Positions 1 to 7,280 of a DNA stretch of 64,000 nt are shown piece by piece; position 1 is the stretch's first letter, and every line of letters begins with the position of its first letter. The stretch covers positions 1 through 64,000 of the IMG/VR virus record IMGVR_UViG_3300027754_000075; one strand, given 5' to 3'. Source of the DNA: a virus. Position numbers and translations under genes: made by a program. The notes under the pieces were generated by a model that was given only the letters and a program-made list of their open reading frames with translations, was not told where the DNA came from and did no database searches.

Positions 1-41
1 GTCAAGGTATTGTGAACAAAAACACTATTAAGAAGGGCAAA

Positions 42-347
42 ATGGAATCAGATTCAAAACAATCCGAAATTCTACCTTCTCAGTATGGGTGTGATATATT
101 ACTCGAAAAAACAAAATTAGAAGATACAAAAGATAAAACTTTTCCTCTTGATGCATATTTGGTTTGGTATGTGTCCGAAGGTAAAGAATATCTTGATCTC
201 TGCCGTGCGAGTAAACAGGTAAATATTTTTGATATGTATTATGATAAATACGGTCCAGGAGCACTTCAAAAGATTAAATATGGATATGGAACAATAAGTC
301 CCAGGTCGTGGGGATATAGAACACCAGAGAAGAAGAAAAAAAGATGA
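42..347 (+). CDS. Hypothetical phage protein
   Basis: A 101-residue reading when started at ATG 42, which has a purine-rich AAGAAGGG element about 5 bases upstream. The frame stays open to the left edge of the window, with a GTG at 12, so a longer form cannot be excluded. The protein is charged and ends in a run of lysines (EKKKKR). I see no membrane segment, signal peptide or known motif. It overlaps the next gene by ATGA, which suggests translational coupling in the operon leading to speD. No function is assigned. Confidence 0.6.
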   Translation: MESDSKQSEILPSQYGCDILLEKTKLEDTKDKTFPLDAYLVWYVSEGKEYLDLCRASKQVNIFDMYYDKYGPGALQKIKYGYGTISPRSWGYRTPEKKKKR

Positions 348-535
348 CTGCGGGATTTGAAAACAATAAAGCAAAAGTAATTCTTGATGATGATGAAGTA
401 TCAAAACTCTTGAAAAAATATAAAAAAGTCAAGCAATATATGAAGTCTCCTCTTTTTGCTGTAAAAACAATGGACGGAACCGAGGCATATGTGAGTTCAT
501 TGATTAAAGAAGCACAAGAAGATCCGGTAGACTAA
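344..535 (+). CDS. Hypothetical small protein
   Basis: A 63-residue, lysine- and acid-rich, probably helical protein. Its start overlaps the previous stop (ATGA) and its stop overlaps the speD start by one base (TAATG). This places it in a tightly coupled operon. No recognisable domain, so no function is proposed. Confidence 0.65.
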   Translation: MTAGFENNKAKVILDDDEVSKLLKKYKKVKQYMKSPLFAVKTMDGTEAYVSSLIKEAQEDPVD

Positions 536-861
536 TGGGAAAGCACTACTTACTTAATCTGTATGGATGCTCGTTTGTTCTTTTGAATGACGAGCATTAT
601 CTTGTAAGGTTACTCGAAGAAGCAGCAGTTATAAGTGGTGCAACAGTTCTTCAAACAGTTTTTAAAAAATTTGATCCGCAAGGAGCAACTGTAATATGCC
701 TACTTTCAGAAAGTCATATTAGCATTCATACCTGGCCAGAAGAAGGAAAAGCAGCAGTAGATGTTTATACTTGTGGAGATTCCGATCCAAAATTGGGTTG
801 TGATATGATTATCTCACAACTTCACTCAACAAACCATACACTTTCTTACATAGAACGATGA
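535..861 (+). CDS. speD: S-adenosylmethionine decarboxylase proenzyme
   Basis: A 108-residue prokaryotic class 1B AdoMet decarboxylase, which makes decarboxylated AdoMet, the aminopropyl donor for spermidine. The family signature is at residues 58-68 (SESHISIHTWP). Autocleavage between Glu59 and Ser60 would create the pyruvoyl cofactor. His65 and Cys80 (in DVYTCGD) match the conserved processing and catalytic residues. The length is close to that of the small single-chain bacterial enzymes. speD recurs in marine cyanomyoviruses and is thought to redirect host polyamine metabolism during infection. The gene overlaps its neighbours on both sides, so it is co-translated with the metallophosphoesterase. 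Confidence 0.95.
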   Translation: MGKHYLLNLYGCSFVLLNDEHYLVRLLEEAAVISGATVLQTVFKKFDPQGATVICLLSESHISIHTWPEEGKAAVDVYTCGDSDPKLGCDMIISQLHSTNHTLSYIER

Positions 862-1571
862 CTCACGATACCGTCTTCATCTCAGATGTTCATTTAGGAA
901 CCGACCGATGTAATACTGATAAGTTTATCAAGTTTCTAAATCAACTTGATACAAAAAAACTTGTAATGGTCGGAGATATTATAGACATATATTGTATGGA
1001 AAAATATAATACTCTATGGAAAACTCAACACACAAAGGCAGTTGAAAAAATTCTAGAATTGTCCAGAAAAGGAACAGAAGTTGTTTATATTCTTGGTAAT
1101 CACGATGCAGTCGCAAGAAAATATGTAAATACTAGTTCTTCTTATTTACATCAAAATCTTATCATCTGTGATTCTTATATTCATCACAGCACAGAAAACA
1201 AAAAGTTTTTATGTATTCACGGGGATTTTTATTCTGAGTTCTCATCTGGTTCCTGGAAGCAATATTTTATGAACTGGGGATATGAAACAATCACACCTCT
1301 AAATATTTTTCTAAACAAGACTTTTGGGTTTTCTTTGATTAATTTTCTCAAATCAATTCCAAGAGGTAAAAAGTTTATTGATAAGTATGAAATGGATTTG
1401 ATACATCACGTAAGAAAAATTGGAGAATATGATGGTGTGATTGCCGGACATATTCATCACGCAAATATTCGTGAGTATCAAGGAACGACTTATATGTGTG
1501 CCGGAGATTGGACAGATACTTGCTCTGCACTTGTAGAAAAAGATGGTGTCTTTGAAATCATTAAATATTGA
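858..1571 (+). CDS. Calcineurin-like metallophosphoesterase
   Basis: A 237-residue protein with the full set of dimetal phosphoesterase motifs: D10-x-H12 (SDVHLG), G39-D40 (VGDIID), G80-N-H-D (LGNHD), a later CIHGD block and AGHIHHA near residue 196. This layout resembles LpxH/YfcE-type enzymes, including the UDP-2,3-diacylglucosamine hydrolase group, but the substrate cannot be read from sequence. It starts inside the speD stop (ATGA). It is the last gene before a consensus sigma70 promoter, so it probably ends the upstream operon. Possible roles are phosphate release or lipid-A precursor and nucleotide turnover in the infected cell; these are inference. Confidence 0.85.
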   Translation: MTHDTVFISDVHLGTDRCNTDKFIKFLNQLDTKKLVMVGDIIDIYCMEKYNTLWKTQHTKAVEKILELSRKGTEVVYILGNHDAVARKYVNTSSSYLHQNLIICDSYIHHSTENKKFLCIHGDFYSEFSSGSWKQYFMNWGYETITPLNIFLNKTFGFSLINFLKSIPRGKKFIDKYEMDLIHHVRKIGEYDGVIAGHIHHANIREYQGTTYMCAGDWTDTCSALVEKDGVFEIIKY

Positions 1572-1573
1572 AC

Positions 1574-1602
1574 TTGACATCTCTTCTGCTTTCTTCTATA
1601 AT
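1574..1602 (+). promoter_or_regulatory. Consensus sigma70-type promoter
   Basis: TTGACA at 1574-1579 and TATAAT at 1597-1602 are separated by exactly 17 bases: a perfect vegetative promoter just after the phosphoesterase stop. It would drive two small ORFs, thyX and probably onward through phoH, using host RNA polymerase. Confidence 0.85.
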
Positions 1603-1625
1603 ATCTTTGCTACAGATGAAAACCT

Positions 1626-1793
1626 ATGAATCAAGATAAACTTAAAATCATTATTAAAAATCTGGAACTTCTGGTCGATTCCTTAAAGGCAGAAGTATAT
1701 TCAAGTCCAGAATCTTATGCATATGAAGCAGTTGCTCCACGTATTGGAGACATAGATGATTACGATGAGATTTTTGAGGATGATGACGACTAA
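1626..1793 (+). CDS. Small acidic hypothetical protein
   Basis: A 55-residue ORF starting at ATG 1626, about 23 bases after the -10 box at 1597. The N-terminal half is a likely helix (KIIIKNLELLVDSLKAE). The C-terminus is extremely acidic and ends in EDDDD. Such acidic tails occur in DNA-mimic or nucleic-acid-competing phage proteins, but that is only an analogy. It overlaps the next ORF by one base. Confidence 0.65.
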   Translation: MNQDKLKIIIKNLELLVDSLKAEVYSSPESYAYEAVAPRIGDIDDYDEIFEDDDD

Positions 1794-1972
1794 TGAGATA
1801 TAAAGAAACTATTCGTCTGGTAAAAGAGGCACTGGATAATCCAAGTCTTTATAGTGAAGAAGAGATTATCTATATGAAAAAGGCACTTGATAATGCGATT
1901 CTTTCACTTGCCCGTAAAAAATATAACAAAAAGCAAAAAGGATTTGGTAATTATGAAAACCCCGACAGTTAA
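1793..1972 (+). CDS. Small basic hypothetical protein
   Basis: A 59-residue ORF starting in the TAATG overlap. It contains two helix-like stretches (KEAL near residue 11 and KKALDNAILSLARKK near residue 29) and a lysine-rich end. It overlaps the first 20 bases of thyX in another frame, suggesting coupled translation. No known domain. Confidence 0.6.
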   Translation: MRYKETIRLVKEALDNPSLYSEEEIIYMKKALDNAILSLARKKYNKKQKGFGNYENPDS

Positions 1973-2645
1973 ATTAGTTTCTGTAACTCCAAACGCAGAA
2001 AAACATATTGCATATTGTGCTCGTGTCAGTAATCCAAAAAATCAATTCAATAATTCTTCTGAAGGATTGTTAAAGTATTGTATTCAAAATCAACACTGGA
2101 GTATTTTTGAACACGCATTTCTAACAGTAGAAATCAATACTTCACTTGCGATTGCGACACAAATTCTTCGTCATCGTAGTTTCACCTTTCAGCAGTTCTC
2201 ACAGAGATATGCTGACAGCACAGAATTACAAGTAAAACTTCCAGTTCCAGAATTGCGAAGGCAGGATACCAAAAATCGTCAGAACTCAACCGATGATTTA
2301 CCGGCAGATTTGAGTATTTATTTTCAGACCCGAATTGAAGACCATTTCAAGGAAGCAATTTTACTTTATCAGGGAATGTTGGATGCCGGTGTCGCAAAGG
2401 AATGTGCCCGTTTTGTGCTCCCACAGGCAACCCAGACACGTCTTTATATGAGTGGGAGTATAAGGTCTTGGATACATTACATCGACCTTCGTAGTGCTCA
2501 CGGAACCCAGGCAGAGCACAAGGAAATCGCAGAGGCAATTCGTTGTATCTTTACCTGCCAATTTCCGACAATCTCCTCTGCTCTCAACTGGACTCGTGAG
2601 AATTGTAACCCTTGCGAGTATCAGAGCGCAATCACACTAGAATAA
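1953..2645 (+). CDS. thyX: Flavin-dependent thymidylate synthase ThyX
   Basis: A 230-residue ThyX, which converts dUMP to dTMP using FAD, NADPH and methylenetetrahydrofolate. The family signature RHRX7S is exact: Arg73-His74-Arg75, seven residues, then Ser83, followed by QRY. A second conserved block near residues 165-190 (LPQATQTRLYMSGS and SWIHYIDLR) fits the dUMP-binding helix region. I chose ATG 1953 because AGGA lies about 9 bases upstream and the protein then begins at the usual family position. A longer frame from 1887 would add residues that look like the overlapping ORF. The enzyme supplies dTTP for phage replication. Confidence 0.95.
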   Translation: MKTPTVKLVSVTPNAEKHIAYCARVSNPKNQFNNSSEGLLKYCIQNQHWSIFEHAFLTVEINTSLAIATQILRHRSFTFQQFSQRYADSTELQVKLPVPELRRQDTKNRQNSTDDLPADLSIYFQTRIEDHFKEAILLYQGMLDAGVAKECARFVLPQATQTRLYMSGSIRSWIHYIDLRSAHGTQAEHKEIAEAIRCIFTCQFPTISSALNWTRENCNPCEYQSAITLE

Positions 2646-2648
2646 ATA
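2641..2648 (+). promoter_or_regulatory. T4-type late promoter box
   Basis: AATAAATA directly after the thyX stop, about 24 bases before the next start codon. It matches the TATAAATA late consensus except for the first base. Confidence 0.5.
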
Positions 2649-2671
2649 CCTCTGTATATTATTTGTAAAGA

Positions 2672-2914
2672 ATGGCAACTTATCCAATTGTAAATAAAGA
2701 AACGGGTGAAAAACAGGTGATTGAAATGAGTGTTCATGATATCACTGAATGGTATGAAAATCATCCAGAGTGGCAAAGAGATTGGTCAGAAGGATGTGCT
2801 TCTGGTGTAGAACTTGGTGAATGGATGGATACACTTGTGAAGAAAAAACCTGGATGGAATGAAGTTTTAGATCGTGCATCAAAGGCTCCTGGGTCTAAAG
2901 TAAAACCAATCTAA
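2672..2914 (+). CDS. Hypothetical phage protein
   Basis: An 80-residue protein with an N-terminal beta-like segment (YPIVNKETGEKQVIEMS), then a Trp-rich stretch (TEWYENHPEWQRDW) and a Gly/Lys-rich tail. It lies six bases upstream of phoH. I recall similar small ORFs near phoH in cyanophages but know no function. Confidence 0.75.
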   Translation: MATYPIVNKETGEKQVIEMSVHDITEWYENHPEWQRDWSEGCASGVELGEWMDTLVKKKPGWNEVLDRASKAPGSKVKPI

Positions 2915-2920
2915 AAAAGA

Positions 2921-3682
2921 ATGACAAGAAAAAGAAGAAGCAACAACGATTACCAACCCATCGGGGCTGGTCTTACTTCCAAGCAAGTAAAAAGAAAAAA
3001 ACCAATCAATTCAGAATTACTTTTAAATATTGAACCACTTACAGAAAATCAAAGAAATTTATTTACTTTGTATGATGAAGGAAAACATTTGGTTGCTCAT
3101 GGTGTTGCTGGTTCAGGAAAAACTTTTCTATGCCTCTTCAAGGCACTTCAAGATGTTCTAAATGAATATACACCATATGAAAAAATTTATATTGTAAGGT
3201 CTCTTGTACCCACTCGTGAAATTGGATTTCTTCCTGGAAGCCACGAAGACAAATCATCACTATACCAAATACCATACAAAAATATGGTAAAGTATATGTT
3301 CCAGATGCCAAGTGATGCTGACTTTGAAATGCTCTATGGTAATTTAAAATCTCAAGAAACAATTAGTTTTTGGAGCACTTCATTTATCCGTGGAACAACT
3401 CTGGATAATTGTATTATTATAGTCGATGAATTGGAAAATTTGAATTTTCACGAACTTGATAGTATAATTACTCGTGTTGGTGAGAATACTAAAATTCTCT
3501 TCTGTGGTGATGCATCTCAAAGTGATTTGGTGAGATTAAATGAAAAAAATGGTGTGATTGATTTTATGAAAATTATTCGTTCGATGCCATCATTTGGAAT
3601 TGTTGAGTTTGGTGTTGATGATGTCATAAGGTCTGGATTAATTAAAGAATATCTTATTGCAAAAATGGAACTTAATTTATGA
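2921..3682 (+). CDS. phoH: PhoH-like P-loop ATPase
   Basis: A 253-residue PhoH-family ATPase. The Walker A motif is at residues 61-68 (GVAGSGKT). A Walker B-like stretch ending in VDELEN is near residue 168, followed by the sensor-like ILFCGDASQSD typical of PhoH. The basic N-terminus (RKRR, KRKK) could bind nucleic acid. phoH is a standard marine-phage auxiliary gene, often linked to phosphate stress, though its biochemical role is probably RNA or nucleic-acid metabolism. Its stop overlaps the nuclease start by four bases. Confidence 0.93.
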   Translation: MTRKRRSNNDYQPIGAGLTSKQVKRKKPINSELLLNIEPLTENQRNLFTLYDEGKHLVAHGVAGSGKTFLCLFKALQDVLNEYTPYEKIYIVRSLVPTREIGFLPGSHEDKSSLYQIPYKNMVKYMFQMPSDADFEMLYGNLKSQETISFWSTSFIRGTTLDNCIIIVDELENLNFHELDSIITRVGENTKILFCGDASQSDLVRLNEKNGVIDFMKIIRSMPSFGIVEFGVDDVIRSGLIKEYLIAKMELNL

Positions 3683-4362
3683 CATTTATTCATCATAATT
3701 TTTTAGGTGATCTTGAACTAGAAAAGAAAGAAACAAATGGTATTCGTCTGTATCATCTTCCTGATGGTCAGTGGGTACCATCGATTACTTCTGTGACTTC
3801 TTTTTATAATCGTGAGATTTTTGTTAAGTGGAGAAAACGTATAGGACTCGAAGAAGCAAATCGGATTACAAAAAGAGCAACCGCACGAGGAACTGATTTT
3901 CACCAGGTCTGTCAGGACTATTTGGAAAATAAGGAACTGAACTGGGACGATTATCAACCCCTCTCAAAGTTTATGTTCTATCATGCCAAACCAGAACTTG
4001 ATAAGATAAATAATATTCATGCGATTGAAAGAACTCTTTACTCTGAATATCTTGGACTTGCCGGAAGAGTCGATTGTATTGGAGAATATGATGGAGAACT
4101 TGCCGTTATAGACTTTAAGACTTCCGAAAAGATTAAACCTGAAGAATGGCTTGAAAACTATTTTGTTCAGGAGATGTTTTATGCCTCCGCATACTTTGAA
4201 CTTACTGAAATTGCCCCGGTTAAGTTGATTACCATTATGGTCACTCCTGGTGGAGAAGTGAAGGTATTTGACAAAAGAAACAAAGGGGATTATATTAAGT
4301 TATTAGTTCGTTACATCAAAGAATTTGTACATCACAATATTGGGGCAAAGAATGGAGAATGA
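3679..4362 (+). CDS. PD-(D/E)XK family exonuclease
   Basis: A 227-residue RecB-like or MGME1-like nuclease. The catalytic core is visible as GRVD (Asp132) followed by IDFKTS (Asp145-x-Lys147). An upstream helix carries RGTDFH (His75), and the end carries the QEMFYASAY helix typical of this fold. It probably degrades single-stranded ends or recycles host DNA and acts with gp32 and gp59 in recombination-dependent replication. It overlaps phoH and gp33, so it belongs to the replication operon. The closest T4 functional parallel could be DexA, but the folds differ. Confidence 0.85.
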   Translation: MTFIHHNFLGDLELEKKETNGIRLYHLPDGQWVPSITSVTSFYNREIFVKWRKRIGLEEANRITKRATARGTDFHQVCQDYLENKELNWDDYQPLSKFMFYHAKPELDKINNIHAIERTLYSEYLGLAGRVDCIGEYDGELAVIDFKTSEKIKPEEWLENYFVQEMFYASAYFELTEIAPVKLITIMVTPGGEVKVFDKRNKGDYIKLLVRYIKEFVHHNIGAKNGE

Positions 4363-4609
4363 ATTAGAAAAGGTACTCGAAAGTAAATTCTATTGTCCAA
4401 ATAAGTTCGCACAAGAGATTGAAGATCTTGTTCTGACTCATGGAGATATGAATTATATTGATGCAATTGTATACTTTTGTGAAAAAAATAGTCTCGATGT
4501 TGAGTCGATACCTAAACTCATATCAAAACCACTGAAAGAGAAGATTAAGTATGAGGCAACGGAACTTAATTTTCTCAAAAAGACATCTCGTGCCAAATTA
4601 GTATTTTAA
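4352..4609 (+). CDS. gp33: gp33 late transcription coactivator
   Basis: An 85-residue protein when started at ATG 4352, which has a GGGG element just upstream; a longer frame from a TTG at 4325 is unlikely. The middle region (IVYFCEKNSLDVESIPKLIS) and following helix (LKEKIKYEATELNFLKK) match the cyanophage gp33 pattern. T4 gp33 binds the RNA polymerase beta-flap and the sliding clamp and couples late transcription to replication. The clamp-binding end of T4 gp33 is hydrophobic and acidic; here the C-terminus is AKLVF. The many ATAAATA boxes downstream fit its presence. Confidence 0.8.
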   Translation: MENELEKVLESKFYCPNKFAQEIEDLVLTHGDMNYIDAIVYFCEKNSLDVESIPKLISKPLKEKIKYEATELNFLKKTSRAKLVF

Positions 4610-4669
4610 TTCCATTTTGAGGGGTAAAAATTTCCCGGCAAAAAATTGCCCCTATTACTTTTTTTGAAA

Positions 4670-5266
4670 ATGACTCCCTTTGACTGCTATAAAACCTATC
4701 TGGCACTCAAAAATCATTTTACAAAAGATTCTTATGATTATTACAAATATTGTAAAAAGACCAGAGCATCACTAGAGTCGTTTTATAAGAGACGTGATCG
4801 TTTTTGGTTTGAAAAGATATCCAGACAAAGAACAGATAAAGAAATTGAAGATTTTTTTATCTCAAATTTTGTTTCTTGTAATGACTCTGAATCCTTATGG
4901 ATCGGTGAGATAATAAAAACAGGAGATCAAAATTACAAGGAATGGCAAAGAAAAATTCAGTCACTTTCATATCTTTTCAAAGAAGAATGTGAAAGTTTAT
5001 TTGCCGAGTATAATTTTAAGAAAGTATTTGAGTGCTCCAAGGGGCATCCACCTCTTCTCAAAAAGTTCCTGAGTGGGAAATTAAGCCTTGAAACTATGGT
5101 AATCTGTGATAAAATATTCCTGTACGGGAATGACTTTGATAAGAAACTTAAAGATCCTGTATGGGAAACTATGAGTCGGAGAATCAAAAAATACTCTCCA
5201 TTCCTACATATAGATGTATCTCATTATAAGAAAATTTTGAAAGATATTATTTTTGGAGGAAAATGA
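4670..5266 (+). CDS. gp59: gp59 loader of the gp41 replicative helicase
   Basis: A 198-residue, mostly helical, basic protein, close to the T4 gp59 length of 217. It begins MTPFDCYKTYLALKNHF and contains the Tyr/Arg/Lys-rich segment RRDRFWFEKISRQ expected of the gp59 N-terminal DNA-binding domain. T4 gp59 loads helicase gp41 onto gp32-coated forks. Gene order 33-59-32 is the same as in T4. ATG 4670 is preceded by a weak ribosome-binding site and an interrupted inverted repeat (4621-4652), so initiation may be structured. It overlaps the DUF1825 gene by ATGA. Confidence 0.85.
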   Translation: MTPFDCYKTYLALKNHFTKDSYDYYKYCKKTRASLESFYKRRDRFWFEKISRQRTDKEIEDFFISNFVSCNDSESLWIGEIIKTGDQNYKEWQRKIQSLSYLFKEECESLFAEYNFKKVFECSKGHPPLLKKFLSGKLSLETMVICDKIFLYGNDFDKKLKDPVWETMSRRIKKYSPFLHIDVSHYKKILKDIIFGGK

Positions 5267-5607
5267 ATTTTTTTAAATCTGATATTGTTCGTTCTGAAAT
5301 GGCAGAAATTGCAGAACTTCAACAAAGTGTTTATAATAATGTCTTTAAGTTTCATTTGATGGATCGTGATGAAAAAATATCTCACGTAAATCTTCTTGAA
5401 AAACTTTTAGATAAGCAAAGAACAATTTATACTCGTCTAAGTTTATCTGATGCCCCAGAGGCAAAGGAAATGAAATCACGGATTTCTGAATCCGCATCGG
5501 CAATGGGACTTCCTTCTGGTGTAGATATGAATGTGATTTTTGGAAATCTTGCAAAAATGCTTGATAAAATGAAAGATCAGATTGACAGAACTGGTTCAGA
5601 TCTGTAG
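5263..5607 (+). CDS. DUF1825 family protein
   Basis: A 114-residue all-helical protein with the hallmarks of the cyanobacterial DUF1825 family: EIAEL near residue 15, the LLEKLLDKQRTIYTRLSLSDAPEAKEM block near residues 44-70, then GLPSGVDMNVIF near residue 82. Function is unknown in both hosts and phages. It sits between gp59 and gp32, a slot occupied by replication genes, and starts inside the gp59 stop. A role in replication or recombination (a UvsY-like mediator role is one idea) is inference. Its similarity to cyanobacterial proteins suggests host ancestry. Confidence 0.75.
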   Translation: MNFFKSDIVRSEMAEIAELQQSVYNNVFKFHLMDRDEKISHVNLLEKLLDKQRTIYTRLSLSDAPEAKEMKSRISESASAMGLPSGVDMNVIFGNLAKMLDKMKDQIDRTGSDL

Positions 5608-5678
5608 AATATATTGGGCTGGATGATCCCTAAGCAAAGTCACAAAAGCCAAATCTCACAAATATGAGGAAAAATCAA

Positions 5679-6605
5679 ATGTCATTTGAAAATCTAAAAA
5701 AGCAATCTAAACTTGGTTCTTTGACTTCTAAACTGGTCAAAGAAGTTGAGAAGATGAGTTCCACCTCAAGTGGTGCTGATGAACGTCTCTGGAAACCCGA
5801 AGTTGATAAAACTGGTAATGGTTTCGCAGTGATTCGTTTTCTACCTGCCCCTGATGGTGAGGAACTTCCCTGGGCAAAGATGTATTCACACGCATTTCAA
5901 GGACCTGGTGGATGGTATATTGAAAACTCACTGACGACTATTGGTGGTAAAGATCCTCTTGGAGAACACAACCGAGATCTGTGGAATACAGGAACCGAAT
6001 CAAATAAGGAAACTGTTCGTAAGCAAAAACGTAAGTTGTCATATTACTCTAACATATATGTTGTAAAGGATCCCACAAACCCTCAGAATGAAGGTAAAGT
6101 ATTTCTGTTTAAGTATGGAAAGAAAATCTTTGATAAGATTATGGAAGCAATGCAACCAGAATTTGAGGACGAATCACCAATCAATCCTTTTGATCTATGG
6201 CAAGGAGCAAACTTCAAACTGAAGATCGTTAAGAAGGATGGTTATTGGAATTATGATAAGTCCGAGTTCGGACCATCTGAACCTTTATTGAGTGATGATG
6301 ATGCGATGGAAGCACTCTGGAAGAAAGAGTATTCTCTGGCAGCAGTCACCGCACCAGATCAATTCAAGTCCTATGAAGAACTTGAAAAACGTCTGAAAAT
6401 GGTACTTGGACAGAAACCAACAAATCGTCGTATGGATGAGGAAGTTGAAGACGAGGATAATGATCGTGGATCATATACTCCAGATTTCAAGAGTTCTCAT
6501 CGTGAATCTCAACCCGATGAAATCAAAGAAACATTCAATTCTTTGGATTCCTCAAGTGAAGACGAAGACGATGCCCTCTCATATTTTCAAAAATTAGCAG
6601 AATAA
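5679..6605 (+). CDS. gp32: gp32 single-stranded DNA-binding protein
   Basis: A 308-residue homologue of T4 gp32. The basic N-terminal cooperativity region is followed by a core with NEGKVFLFKYGKKIFDKI and PFDLWQGANFKLKI, both characteristic of the gp32 OB domain. A long acidic C-terminal tail follows (EDEDNDR, SSSEDEDD) for partner binding. ATG 5679 was chosen because GAGGA lies about 10 bases upstream; the in-frame ATG at 5664 itself overlaps that site. The protein has no cysteine at all, so the zinc-finger subdomain of T4 gp32 cannot form. A terminator follows at 6643. Confidence 0.95.
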   Translation: MSFENLKKQSKLGSLTSKLVKEVEKMSSTSSGADERLWKPEVDKTGNGFAVIRFLPAPDGEELPWAKMYSHAFQGPGGWYIENSLTTIGGKDPLGEHNRDLWNTGTESNKETVRKQKRKLSYYSNIYVVKDPTNPQNEGKVFLFKYGKKIFDKIMEAMQPEFEDESPINPFDLWQGANFKLKIVKKDGYWNYDKSEFGPSEPLLSDDDAMEALWKKEYSLAAVTAPDQFKSYEELEKRLKMVLGQKPTNRRMDEEVEDEDNDRGSYTPDFKSSHRESQPDEIKETFNSLDSSSEDEDDALSYFQKLAE

Positions 6606-6607
6606 AA

Positions 6608-7279
6608 TCAAATGTAAAGTCTGATATTATCACCACGTTTAAGGTCTTCACGAATATATTGTGAAGACCCTTTTTTGTATGGCATAATATTATCCATATC
6701 ATTAACCACAATATTCAAGTATGTTGGTTTGAGTAAGAAAATATTTCTTTTTGCATCTTCTAGTTTAATCTCATAATCATAGTTTGTGATTGGAGTTGCA
6801 ATATTTCCGGTTTCTATCTGAGAATCTATAAAGTAATCATAATAACTTACTGAATATGGAGAACTTACTTCAAGACCCGAAGGAACAATCGTAACTCCCT
6901 GACTGTTTTTAATTTCTGAAGTTTCATAGTGATGAATGCCATTATAAAGAACATCATAATCACCATATTTTTCAACCAAATAACGATCTAAATCATCTTG
7001 TAGAAGAGGCCATTCTGATTGAATATTAACGATATTGTTTGATAGTAAAATCACCCAATCAAGAGTTGACTCACCATAAAAATCTTCTGCAACATTATCA
7101 GGACGATCATTTCCTTGTATTTGATATTTCTCAAAAAATGCAAGTTCCTGAAAAATATCAGGACGAAGACTTCCTTTCTTAAATAAATTTTTGACTTGTA
7201 TATAGTCTGATATGTTCTTGGATTCTGCAATCCGACTTACATATTCAAAGTTAGGAACCTGACGGAAATAAGATGCCAT
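6608..7279 (-). CDS. gp53: gp53 baseplate wedge subunit
   Basis: A 223-residue homologue of the T4 gp53 wedge protein (196 residues). The N-terminus (MASYFRQVPNFEYVSR) and the GESTLDWVILLSNNIVNIQSEWPL block are typical of the gp53 family. In T4, gp53 binds wedge and hub late in baseplate assembly and helps lock wedges into the star. The gene is convergent with gp32, with two bases between their stops. It lies one base downstream of gp48, so the two are co-transcribed from the late promoter near 8716. Confidence 0.9.
   Translation of the reverse strand: MASYFRQVPNFEYVSRIAESKNISDYIQVKNLFKKGSLRPDIFQELAFFEKYQIQGNDRPDNVAEDFYGESTLDWVILLSNNIVNIQSEWPLLQDDLDRYLVEKYGDYDVLYNGIHHYETSEIKNSQGVTIVPSGLEVSSPYSVSYYDYFIDSQIETGNIATPITNYDYEIKLEDAKRNIFLLKPTYLNIVVNDMDNIMPYKKGSSQYIREDLKRGDNIRLYI
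6643..6676 (+). terminator. Intrinsic terminator of the gp32 operon
   Basis: A perfect 9-bp stem (GGTCTTCAC at 6643-6651 and GTGAAGACC at 6661-6669) with a 9-base loop, then C and six Ts. On the plus strand it ends transcription after gp32. It lies entirely within the 3' coding part of minus-strand gp53. Confidence 0.85.
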
Positions 7280-7280
7280 T

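Noticed and set aside
1887-1952. A longer ThyX start
   Set aside because: It adds residues unlike the family, overlaps the upstream small ORF heavily, and lacks a ribosome-binding site, while ATG 1953 has one.
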